Assembly: GCA_033977485.1 (NCBI GenBank)
Contig: CM066994.1
Location: forward strand, 26,256,681 to 26,320,680
DNA from: Hydrangea macrophylla
Taxonomy: Eukaryota > Streptophyta > Magnoliopsida > Cornales > Hydrangeaceae
Length of the DNA stretch: 64,000 nucleotides
Reading direction: 5' to 3'
In this document: one piece after another, positions 56,203 through 64,000 of the stretch
Position numbering within the stretch: position 1 is the stretch's first letter
Layout of the letters: every line of letters begins with the position of its first letter
Translations under genes and position numbers: made by a program
Notes under the pieces: generated by a model
Seen by the model: the letters and a program-made list of their open reading frames with translations, nothing else
Databases searched by the model: none
What the model was told of the DNA's origin: nothing

Positions 56203-56573
56203 CAGATGAGATATGCTATACAGCCACCCTCGGAAGCCTTGGGGAGACAACCCGGCGCATGCCTCCACTTGACTTGGGACAAGGACGGACTTCAGCCTTT
56301 CCTGAACCCCCTCCGGCCCGCCCAGGGGCAGACCTGACGGAATATCAGCCCTGGGCACAGGCTCGTTAGCAGCGGGCCTGTGGGGAGCTGATGTCCCCAC
56401 AGGGTCGTGTCGGGTGGTCGTCCCGTGGCGAATGCGCCTGAGTGGACGCTCGCTGCCCGAAGCTTCGGTAGCTGGTCTCTTCCCTTGAGCAACCGCCGCC
56501 CGAGCGGCGGTAGTGGCGGCAGCGGCAGCCTGCCTCTCCCGCAGCTGGTCTAGATTGCGCTTGGGGGCCATTT

Positions 56574-56674
56574 CTGAAAAAAAAAAAAAAGCAAAACGAA
56601 TTCACAAGATCAGAGGTATGAGAAGCGACATCCACGATGGCCGGACCAACAAATGAGAGGGTCCGGATACTCAC
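56574..56674 (-). other. Intron 2 of antisense gene A (101 nt)
   Basis: Donor GTGAGTATCC at 56,674; acceptor preceded by 13 T and CAG ending at 56,574. Phase 1. Confidence 0.87.
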
Positions 56675-56845
56675 CAGGGATGATCGGTAAGAAGCTGGGG
56701 GCCGGAACGGGCTCCTGGGGGGAGTAGGTCTCGACAAAATTCCCCGATCGGGACAACACGTTCCCAATGCTAGTGGGCAGCCCTGCTAGCCTCAAGATCC
56801 TGGCCCGGCATGATTCAGGGATTTTGGGAGGTTTAGTTGATCCCG

Positions 56846-56931
56846 CTGTGGACAGAGGAAAAAGATTAGTCAGTAATCCACTGTGTTCCAAAATACTAAG
56901 ATAGCAGATGAGGGCAAAAGGGCGGTCTTAC
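56846..56931 (-). other. Intron 1 of antisense gene A (86 nt)
   Basis: Donor GTAAGACC at 56,931, acceptor TTCCTCTGTCCACAG ending at 56,846. Joins codon phase 1 on both sides (Gly-Ala). Confidence 0.85.
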
Positions 56932-58045
56932 CCCTCAACTCCTCGGCCCAGGATGTCCTCAGCTGGATCCCCGGAGCCATGTCGCAGAGGCGAAGGGTAG
57001 ACGCCTGAAAGAATTTGCCTTTCCACCCCTTGTTATTGCTAGGGTAATCGTCAATAATCTTCCTACCCGGACGGGCAGAAAAGGAGAAAAACCCCAGTTC
57101 CCGATGCACGGGGAATGGTCGGTAGGCCCAGAGAAACTCCTGGAGGGTAATTTCGTACCCGAACACTTGGGGCCACAATGATATACACCCCATCAGGAAC
57201 CTCCACCCATTGGGGGCCAACTGCCCGGGAGCTATGTCAAGGTAGATCAAGACATCCCGGGCCACGGGGTGAAGGGGTAGCCGAAGGCCCGCCATCATGG
57301 CGTCCTCAAACAGGGTAACAAACCCTGACTGGTAAAGGTGTGCACCGCCAAGGTTCACGGCCAAGGCACAACCATCAGGAAGGGAGTATCTCTCCCTGAT
57401 CCGAATAAGATCTTACGAGCGCAGTACAGAAGGAATGGACTCACAAGCAAAAACCACACGACCGGTCTCCCTGGGCAACTCGTCGCCTGAACCTCTCGAG
57501 ACGGAGGCCACGGGGGCCTCCTGGGTAGACTCACTGTCAGACACACGAACGGGGATCCTGGCCCCACTCTGGTGGTCAGATAGGGTCTCGGGAAGCCAGG
57601 CCAGGCTGGCATCAGGAGACCCCGACCGGTATTGCTCACTCTCCGACCTCGACGCAGAGTTGAAACCGGAGTGTTCCATCCCTGGCACTCCTACGGGAAA
57701 GAACTGACACAAACTACGGTCCGCAAATGGATCGGAAACCCCAAACCTGATATACAGGGGGGGCAGGGTCACTAACCTGAATGGTAATGAATAGATGCTC
57801 CTCAGCACCAAGTAGCACTCTCTCAAAGTAGCGCAAGAAACACCCGCTCGATCGAGACGACTTAGAGTTTCACCCGATTCAAAAAATGCGCAGAATCTCA
57901 GAAGAAAGAAATCCCACTCCCGCTCGAACCTCACCAGATTTGTTCTCTCCAGCCTTACTCCAAAAAAGAAAAAGAGGACGGATGCAAGAAGAAATGGAAA
58001 GCTAAAAACAGAAGACCAAGGATGCACGAAGTGAGGCGAGTGTGC

Positions 58046-58240
58046 TATATATAAAGGCTCTGAATGGCCCAGATCAGAACAGATCTAGCGGTCCAGAATA
58101 TTTCCCGCCCAATCCGTCGCTTCGATCACGTGGGGGGTCGCCTCAAAAGGCGCGCATATTAAATGCGTGAAAAGACGTTCCCGTTACTCTGCAGACGTCT
58201 CAGTTACGACCACGTCTCCGCTCGTTGGGATCTAAACCTA
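58046..58240 (-). promoter_or_regulatory. Promoter of antisense gene A
   Basis: On the minus strand a TATA box (complement of TATATATAAA, 58,046-58,055) lies about 370 bp upstream of the ATG at 57,679, leaving room for a 5'UTR with a small intron. A G-box CACGTG at 58,127-58,132 and a block through 58,230 (GGGGTCGCCTCA, GCATATTAAATGCG, CAGACG, TCAGTTAC) are shared with the promoter of gene B. Confidence 0.7.
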
Positions 58241-58482
58241 ACTAGTGATTGGTACAGGATAACAGTGGTCCGGGCCCGAGTCGTTACAACCCGGGCGCGA
58301 TCATAAGAAGGTCGGGTATCAACCGCCCGGTATAGTGCCAAATTAATAAACAGTCAAAAGGGCGCGTTGAAGGCAAAAGGGGTGGCCTCATGGACCTTCT
58401 ATTGCTATAAAGGAAGAACTATACAGAAGCCGGGTGCAGTTATAGTAGCCTTCCCGGTCAAAAAAAAAAAAAAAATGTGCCC

Positions 58483-59577
58483 TCAAGGTCCTTGGCCCTT
58501 CAAAGCCTTGACCTCCTCTTCCAAGGCAGCCACCTTCGCCGTCAACCCTTCTACAGCCAGCTCCAGGGCATGGACGTCTACCCCCCGTAGGGCGGAATCC
58601 GTCTGCAGTACATCGCCTATCTTCTCTACCTCCTGCAGGCGGCTCTCCATGTTCGCAAGAGAGAAATCTGTCCAGGAGCTGGGCATACGAGTGCCTGCGG
58701 ATGTCTCTGGTCGGTTCCTTTTTGGTGGAGGTTGAGATTCTTCCTCCGCCTCTTTTTCCTTGCCCTTCTTGGATGGGCCTGGTGGTGGGCTTATGTCCTC
58801 GGAGGAGGAGGAATCACTGCTGGTGGACAAGGTGACCGGTCCCTCGGACAAGCCCGTCCTGCCGGCGGGCCGCGCCCCGGTCGCCATAGATCGGGTATAG
58901 CGGCGCGACCCAGAAGTTACAATGGCAGGAGCTGAAGAAGAAGATTCGGCACCTATGTTCTCCGCGGGTCTCCCCGCCAGATAGGAGAATGACATACCGG
59001 CCTCAATAGCCTGGTCAAACGCCTCCGTGTCATCAGCAGTAGGGGCAACTTCGCGGAGGGCGGCGAAAGCTTGCTTGCAAAGATCGGGGTCAAAAGTCAC
59101 CGGAGGACAGAGGATGGCATCCTCCAGCCAGTTGCCGGCAACCACAACCCAGGGGTACCGCTGCCAGTTCTTGTTCGGGAAGTCCAAGCCTCGGACAAAC
59201 TCCTTTCCCTCGGTCCTGGGGCGGAAGTAGGGGCCTCTATTGTCAATTCCCAATATATAACACCTCGCGACGTCAGCCGACCGGAGGAGCAGTCCCAGTC
59301 ACTTATTCAGCGCTGATACACCCCATAGGAGGCGGGCAACGTTCGGGCGGCACTTGTGGAGAGGGATGCGCAACCCCTCAAGCAAGTCGCAAAATGAGAC
59401 CGGAAGGGGAAAACGCAATCCAACAATGAGCAGCAAATAGCTGCTAATGAGGACGAAGGGAGGGGCTATCTCCTCCCCCTCAAGGTAAGGGCGGACCACT
59501 ACATCATCTGGGATCCGGCAGTCCTCTCGGAATGCTTTGAGTCCATCGTCCGACGTCAAGTCAATACGCGAAGCCAT
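58483..59577 (-). pseudogene. Antisense gene B: related protein with Ser/Pro-rich linker and coiled-coil end, one nonsense codon
   Basis: One unspliced frame of 365 codons from ATG 59,577, broken only by TGA at 59,299-59,301. The N-terminal domain (CRIPDDVVVRPYLEGEE, VGLRFPLPVSFCDLLEG, RPNVARLLWGVSAL, GPYFRPRTEGKEF, PNKNWQRYPWVVVAGNW) has the same order of motifs as gene A (RYSLPDG, GLRLPLH, NGWRFLMGC, SARPGRK, NNKGWKG), so the two are probably old paralogues. A Ser/Pro-rich, basic segment (KKGKEKE, PPPKRNR; possibly a nuclear localisation signal) leads to a short C-terminal coiled coil (LTAKVAALEEEVKALKG). Function unknown. The TGA could derive from CGA or TGG by one transition. Confidence 0.8.
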
Positions 59578-59695
59578 TCGATGAAGATGAGAGTCTGGAA
59601 AACGAAGACGGCAGAAAAGAAGGGGCTCGGAGTGTTTTGCTCAGGCGAGTCAGTTGGTGCTGTGTAGTGAAGCAGCGAGATTGAATGAGTGCTCC

Positions 59696-59860
59696 TTATA
59701 TAAGCATCGCGAACAATTTGATCGGACGGCTCACATACTCTCCTGCCGAAACTGTCGTTTCAGGCACGTGGGGCGTCGCCTCAGAAAGCGTGAGCATTAA
59801 ATGCGCGACGCGACTGTTCAGTTGCCACTCAGACGATTCAGTTACTTCTCAACCGGCTGC
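59696..59860 (-). promoter_or_regulatory. Promoter of antisense gene B
   Basis: TATA box TTATATAA at 59,696-59,703 (minus strand), 119 bp upstream of ATG 59,577. A G-box CACGTG lies at 59,765-59,770, 62 bp further upstream, and the following block (GGGCGTCGCCTCAGAAAGCG, GCATTAAATGCGCG, CAGACGATTCAGTTAC) matches the promoter of gene A in order and spacing. Confidence 0.72.
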
Positions 59861-59987
59861 TTTGGGTCCGAACCAAATCTGTAACCAGCATGCATATGGT
59901 AGCGGGGAGCCCGGTCCTTTCCCGGCCGGTACATGGGATGCTTTCTTAATTTTCAAATCTCATCTGACGAGGTGCCATCTTAGTTTT

Positions 59988-60003
59988 GAAAATGGGGGGC
60001 AGC
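59988..60003 (+). promoter_or_regulatory. Polypurine tract of the gypsy element
   Basis: GAAAATGGGGGGCAGC directly precedes the 3' LTR; a purine run interrupted near its end. Confidence 0.8.
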
Positions 60004-60621
60004 TGATATGTCGAGAAATATTCTGTGGCTGTCTGACTGCCACGTGTTCAGCCACTAGCCTGGGAAGATCGGGTTTGCGGCGTGAAGCCCACGCTCCCGA
60101 GGTGCCCGGGTCTTGCCGACTGGGATACCCGGGCGGTCGTGGTGAGGTCCCGAGAGATGCGGCGTCAATCATGTTTCAATACTGTTTCTTTATACAGCCG
60201 TGACTCTATCAAAAGGAATCAATGGTTTCCCAAACCACTTAGGAAACTTTCCAAATACTGTACACATCCACTACAATTAGATTACACTTCCTAATCTGAT
60301 AAAACTTACCATGTAAGGGTGGACTCTTGCACCTATAAAAGAGCCCACCTGCCCTCTCAAAAGGGGGCGGACTATCAATTCTCTAAGCATACAATTCTGC
60401 ACTAGGGAATTCACCATCTCCACGCATACACCCGGTCGGTATTACTGGTAGTGCCACCCACCATTGTTGGCTCACCAGGCCCGCCGGTGATCTGTTAGTG
60501 AGACGCGCCCAGACGCACCCGTGGACGTAGGTCACCTCATTAACGGGGCCGAACCACACACAAATCTTTTCGTGGCTTTATTTTCTGTCTAAATTACCCT
60601 AACCAATTTTCGGCATCATCA
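60004..60621 (+). repeat. 3' LTR of the gypsy element
   Basis: 618 bp; compared with the 5' LTR it has C-to-T changes near 60,121 and 60,188, G/A near 60,272, an extra G near 60,318 and G/T near 60,579. Confidence 0.95.
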
Positions 60622-60908
60622 TGTATATATTTACATAAAATTATATATATATCATTAGATATTTCAGAATTTATCGGAATATTTTCGGAAAATATATTTT
60701 CGGAAGGCTTTCGGAAATTTTTTCGGAATTTTTGGAATATTCGGAATTCTAAAAACAATTCCGATTCCGTTCCAATATTTTTCAGAATTTTCAGAATTCG
60801 GAATTTTTGGAATTTGGAATTCAATCTTATGTGCCAAAATCGAAAATTTTCGGATTGAAATCGGTCGGAATCGGAATTTCTGTTCCAAATTGCACCCCTA
60901 GTGTGTGT

Positions 60909-62163
60909 GTTGTTAAGTGACTGCTAACCATTTCGCGAGTTCCTCATTATTACAAAAGAAAATCTCTTTGGGGTATCTTTCCTTGATTGAGGTTTTTGCC
61001 CCTTTTTTTTTAGGTAACGTTGTGCCATACTAGTGCCATATCTACAATATTGTATGTCTGTTCGCGCACGATGGAAGTTCTGTTTAAAATATAATAGATG
61101 TACTTAACCTTTGTTGAGGTATGGGGAGAAAATCCTATACTGTTAGGAGGGGGCAAATCCCCTTTTACCCCTACATACATATGCACCTGTAGGCAATAGG
61201 GCAATACACTGAAAGATGATGGGCATAGACGAGGCTTTGACCTATGAGTTTTACGGTTAGTGCCCCTCTAGTCTCTAGGTTACTATGCTTTGGTCAGTTA
61301 TTAAGCAACCAAATGGAGTTTTCCTTATTCTCATATTTTATGGATTTTTCCCCCTTTTCTGTGCATTCAACCAAGCACCTAAGAATTACTTAATTTGTAT
61401 TCAAAAAGGAGTGAAGGAAATGGGTGGAGGGAAAAGAATAAGATCTCCTGTACTATGTTTGGTATTCAAGAAGTAATGAAGAAAGGAAAGGAGATGGAGC
61501 GAAGAGAATAAAATTGCTTGTTGGGAGGAGTGGAAGAGGGGACAAAAAAAAAAGGGAAGAGTGAAGAAGCATCCCTCCAAGCCCAACATTTCTCATCCCT
61601 TAAAAATGGACGAATTGGAGAGAAAAATAGCTTCCCTCATATTTTAAGTTGCGCCCTTCAAAATAAATCATTCTCTTCTTATAAGGGTGCAATAGTGAAG
61701 TCCACAATATCCCATCATTTTCCTTCTTATTCAACCATACACAAGGAGGGAAGACCCTTTCCATTCCTTAGGGATACCTCTTCCATGCCTCCTCCCTCCT
61801 TTACTTCCTTCGACTCAATATTTAAGTTCAAGGGACTACTCCACCCATTGCCAATTGGTTTTGGGTTGGATGCTCCAATTTAACAATTTGATCTTTATGT
61901 TATGCACCAAGTGATGAGGTATACCCCCACAAAAGGAAATATTAGTTATAGTCTCAATACCTCTTGTACTAAATTAACAGTTCATAATCCTACGTAAACA
62001 ATATCTGCAACTATACAAGTCGAGCTATAAATATCGAATTGACTTGGTTGAGTATATCCCAGAAATTCAATGAAAGAAACTAACTAACGATAATTGTTTT
62101 GGTAGGAGAAGTACAAAAGCCGAGGAAGCAATATTGAATTTATCAACACCAACGGTGGATAGC
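60909..62163. other. No gene seen
   Basis: Resumes the sequence interrupted by the hAT-type MITE (TGTTAAGTGACTGC, as at 47,703). 61,390-61,600 has duplicated AAGGAGTGAAGGAAATGG / AAGGAAAGGAGATGGAG blocks. The 121-codon frame at 61,518 is Ser/Phe-rich without recognisable features. Confidence 0.5.
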
Positions 62164-62454
62164 TGTAGACACCCCATTTTGTCGGCTATCAGATTTAGGA
62201 GACCCATAGCTTGGTGGTTCACAATGATCGTAAAAGACTCAAAAGGACTCCTGGAAGTCAGCTCTATCTCTCAGAATGCTCAGATTGACCAAAATGCCCC
62301 TGAAAGCCCGAAGACTCCCAGATTTGGTCCCGAAGTTCTGAAAACATGCTATGTCGTAAGAAAAATGATAAATGAGTTTTTAAGTAAACTGGATGAAATC
62401 GTCAGCTCCCAGAGACCCCCGGAAGTCCCGGAAGTTCCCCGAAAGTCCCCGTTG

Positions 62455-62520
62455 ACCGATTTGACCAAGGTTTGACCAGGTTTGACCAAGGTTTGACCAA
62501 GTTTGACCAAGTTTGACCAA
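62455..62520 (+). repeat. TTTGACCAAG short tandem repeat
   Basis: About six units of TTTGACC with AAG or AGG spacers, 10-12 bp each; further single copies near 62,643-62,665. Confidence 0.88.
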
Positions 62521-63023
62521 AATCGTCCAAATTCACCGGAATCATTAGAAAAGTATTAAAATGAGTTTTAAAAGAGAATCGAGCGAAAACGTCGGCTCCT
62601 GGGAGCTCCCGGAGGTTCCCAGAACTTCCCGGGAATCCCAGGTTTGACCAATTTGACCAAGATTTGACTTTGGAATCGGGGCACCGAAACAATTTTCAAA
62701 TATTTTTCATGGATACTAGAGGTCAATAGCTTTCCAACGGTATATCGCACATAATTTCTGGATTTAAAACGAATTTATTATGAATTTCCAAAGGCGAAAA
62801 AGGCGATCAAATCGGCTTTTATCGCGAATACCGCAAAACTTTTCAAAGTGACCTATCCCCGAACTATTTTTTATGTAAAGTAGACTCCATTACCTTTCCA
62901 ACGGTATATCACAACTTCAATTTGGAGTTCGTATGCATTTTCTGTGAATTTCGGACGAAATAAGGCCTTTTCGCGAATACCGGAACCTCTGGGGGCCTAA
63001 ACGTAATTTTCTGGGCTTCAGAG

Positions 63024-63088
63024 GAGCACTGCCGCCGCGGCACTGGCCCACTGCCGCCGCGGCACTGGCCCAGTGCCGCCGCGGCACT
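63024..63088. repeat. Three GC-rich near-palindromes in a row
   Basis: ACTGCCGCCGCGGCACTGGCC occurs twice and AGTGCCGCCGCGGCACT once, about 22 bp apart. The third (63,072-63,088) has perfect 8-bp arms around a central C; the first two have 6-bp perfect arms. Confidence 0.9.
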
Positions 63089-63229
63089 CATCCCTCGCAG
63101 AGTCCATTTTTGTAATTTTTTTGGGGGTCCAATTTGATTAATTAAAAGCCAAAACGACATAGTTTTATGTTCACAGTTGTTTGGGACCAATGGGAGTACT
63201 TCTAAAACCCCAAAACCACCCCAAATTGG

Positions 63230-63240
63230 CCTATTTAAAC
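63230..63240 (+). promoter_or_regulatory. TATA box of the last LTR
   Basis: CTATTTAAAC lies about 145 bp downstream of the palindrome array and just before a purine-rich leader, the usual position in long plant LTRs. Confidence 0.55.
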
Positions 63241-64000
63241 CCCCCATTGCTCTTCATTTTGGGGGGGCCAAGTGCAAAGCTTGAAAAGTTGTAGAGAAGA
63301 AGAGAGATAGAGATAGGTTTAGAAGAGAGAAAGGGAGCTTCTCCCATTGATTTTCCATAAGAAAGTGAGTTTTATTCTTGATTTCTTCCATTATCCTTCT
63401 ATATACTTCACATTCAAAGTCCATTCCAACCCTCATTCTTGAGCATTCTTGAGTTAGGAAGCCACTTCCATGTCCAAATGTCCAAATCTATGAGTGAAAC
63501 ACCAAGCTACAAGTCCAAAATCACATTGATTATCATCTATTGATTGCTATTTACTTGCTTTGATTATATATATGTTCATCTCTCCTTATCTCATTTCTTT
63601 TTCTTTTCTTTATTTACTTACTAGTTCATCATCATCTAAGTGATGACATGGAGTTTGGGGTGAGTGAATCCTTATGGATAGTAGCTCTTGACCTCAAAAA
63701 CATGTTTGATAGATGATGATCATAACCTCAATACTTCCAAGATGTTCTTGAAATGTATTGAAGTTATGTCCAAAATAAAATAAATCTCTCCAACAATCTT
63801 GGAGATTCTTAATGATGAGCTTGATGTTGGTATTCTAAGTGGTCATAATCCTTATTGAGTGTTGAAAATATGTTTTCAAAACATCTATTTCAAAACCCCT
63901 CTCAATCCCTCTCATTTGGTTTCAAGAAACAAAACTTTGTTTTCCCCAAAATCTCCAAAACAATGACCCAAAACAGTGAGCTGTTCAGATTCAAAGATTT

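Larger units (their letters stand above)
55777..57679 (-). pseudogene. Antisense gene A: Transposase_28-like protein with coiled-coil tail, spliced, one nonsense codon
   Basis: Coding exons on the minus strand: 57,679-56,932, 56,845-56,675, 56,573-56,203 and 56,118-55,777. The introns (86, 101 and 84 nt) all start GT (GTAAGACC, GTGAGTATCC, GTAAGTGTCC), end AG after pyrimidine tracts, and splice without changing the frame, giving 543 residues interrupted by one TAA at 57,413. A probable 86-nt 5'UTR intron lies at 57,776-57,691. Residues about 90-230 (RYSLPDG, MAGLRLPLHP, LAPGQLAPNGWRFLMG, FFSFSARPGRKII, GWKGKFFQAS) resemble the 'putative gypsy type transposon' family (Transposase_28). The C-terminus is a heptad-like coiled coil (VMSSLTEKVSAAEASLSKER) ending in FFQGYDNLKRRVARDHPEW. 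Function is unknown; the start MEHSGFNS was chosen because it follows the 5'UTR intron. Extra antisense ORFs are known from Tat elements; a second homologous unit (gene B) follows upstream. Confidence 0.82.
48555..60621 (+). mobile_element. Young Ty3/gypsy (Tat-type) retrotransposon with two antisense genes, TSD TGTAT
   Basis: 12,067 bp with LTRs of 617 and 618 bp. TGTAT lies on both sides (48,550-48,554 and 60,622-60,626). Between the LTRs are a primer-binding site, sense gag-pol (49,237-54,810), about 1 kb of repeats, two antisense genes (57,679 to 55,777 and 59,577 to 58,483) and a polypurine tract. The LTRs differ by four substitutions and one 1-bp indel (counted by eye), so insertion was recent. 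The second RNase H domain and extra antisense ORFs fit the Tat lineage. Stop codons in pol and in both antisense genes indicate this copy is not autonomous now. Confidence 0.95.
47789..60900. mobile_element. hAT-type MITE split by the gypsy insertion
   Basis: TAGGGGTGTGTTTCGG at 47,789 and the inverted end (CCAAATTGCACCCCTA) at 60,885-60,900 form terminal inverted repeats; GTGTGTGT lies on both outer sides (47,781-47,788 and 60,901-60,908), an 8-bp duplication as for hAT elements, though low in complexity. The MITE itself is 47,789-48,554 plus 60,622-60,900, mostly inverted AATTTCGGAATT words, with a GGCGGCGG-rich stretch (48,180-48,290) that looks like a gene leader and may be captured. The gypsy element at 48,555 is nested inside. 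Confidence 0.7.
62164..64000 (+). mobile_element. Long Ty3/gypsy-type LTR, 5' part, running off the window
   Basis: Starts TGTAGACACCCCATTTTGTC, a start typical of long plant chromovirus (Tekay/Del-like) LTRs. Inside are TTTGACCAAG tandem repeats (62,455-62,520), a GC-rich palindrome array (63,024-63,088), a TATA box TATTTAAA (63,232-63,239) and a purine-rich leader (63,275-63,365). No LTR end appears before 64,000, so it is longer than 1.8 kb. Confidence 0.6.

Noticed and set aside
57413..58027. Start of antisense gene A at ATG 58,027 (MHPWSSVF)
   Set aside because: This ATG is only about 20 bp from the TATA box, probably at or before the transcription start, and the stretch includes a likely 5'UTR intron (57,776-57,691); ATG 57,679 is preferred.
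63254..63436. Short minus-strand frame near the end of the window
   Set aside because: Complement of the purine-rich LTR leader; no evidence of coding.

Overview
The window is plant nuclear DNA, most likely from a eudicot: it holds plant-type LTR retrotransposons, Stowaway, hAT and Mutator-type MITEs, a tRNA-derived SINE, an F-box/LRR gene remnant and many GA/CT microsatellites. I see no intact host gene. Nearly everything is transposon-derived or tandemly repeated, with several nesting levels that can be read from exact target-site duplications (TSDs).

Layout. 1-7 kb: edge of a Ty3/gypsy-type LTR, a Mutator-type MITE with a SINE inserted in it, a possible Helitron, A/G-rich sequence and a second MITE. 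7.7-13.0 kb: complete but inactive Ty1/copia element (158-bp LTRs, TSD ATCTT). 13.3-14.5 kb: LTR piece rich in palindromes. 14.9-17.5 kb: internally deleted Tork-like copia element (558-bp LTRs, TSD TGTAT). 17.5-31 kb: gene-free sequence with LTR pieces, hAT, Mutator and Stowaway MITEs and a long inverted-repeat element (26.4-28.0 kb). 31.2-43.1 kb: a large tandem duplication, each copy ending in a 275-bp and then a 106-bp tandem array. 44.7-46.2 kb: minus-strand LTR piece. 46.6-47.4 kb: broken F-box/LRR gene. 47.8-60.9 kb: a hAT-type MITE split by a young 12.07-kb Ty3/gypsy element of the Tat type. 62.2 kb to the end: start of another long LTR.

The most interesting unit is the gypsy element at 48,555-60,621. 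Besides sense gag-pol it carries two antisense genes between pol and the 3' LTR. One has three introns (plus a probable 5'UTR intron) that all splice in frame; both encode related proteins resembling the 'putative gypsy type transposon' (Transposase_28) family, and both have a TATA box preceded by a similar G-box promoter block. This looks like a duplicated antisense transcription unit carried by a retrotransposon.

The second theme is arrays of short perfect palindromes. In three LTR-like sequences the palindrome is CARTCGAYTG, differing between loci by symmetric (base-pair-preserving) changes; in other repeats it is GTGAAATTTCAC or GTAAAATTTTAC; in the last LTR it is a GC-rich near-palindrome. 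In the 26.4-28.0 kb element the two copies of one palindrome differ at four positions per arm, every change matched in the opposite arm. All calls are from reading the sequence; no database search was run.
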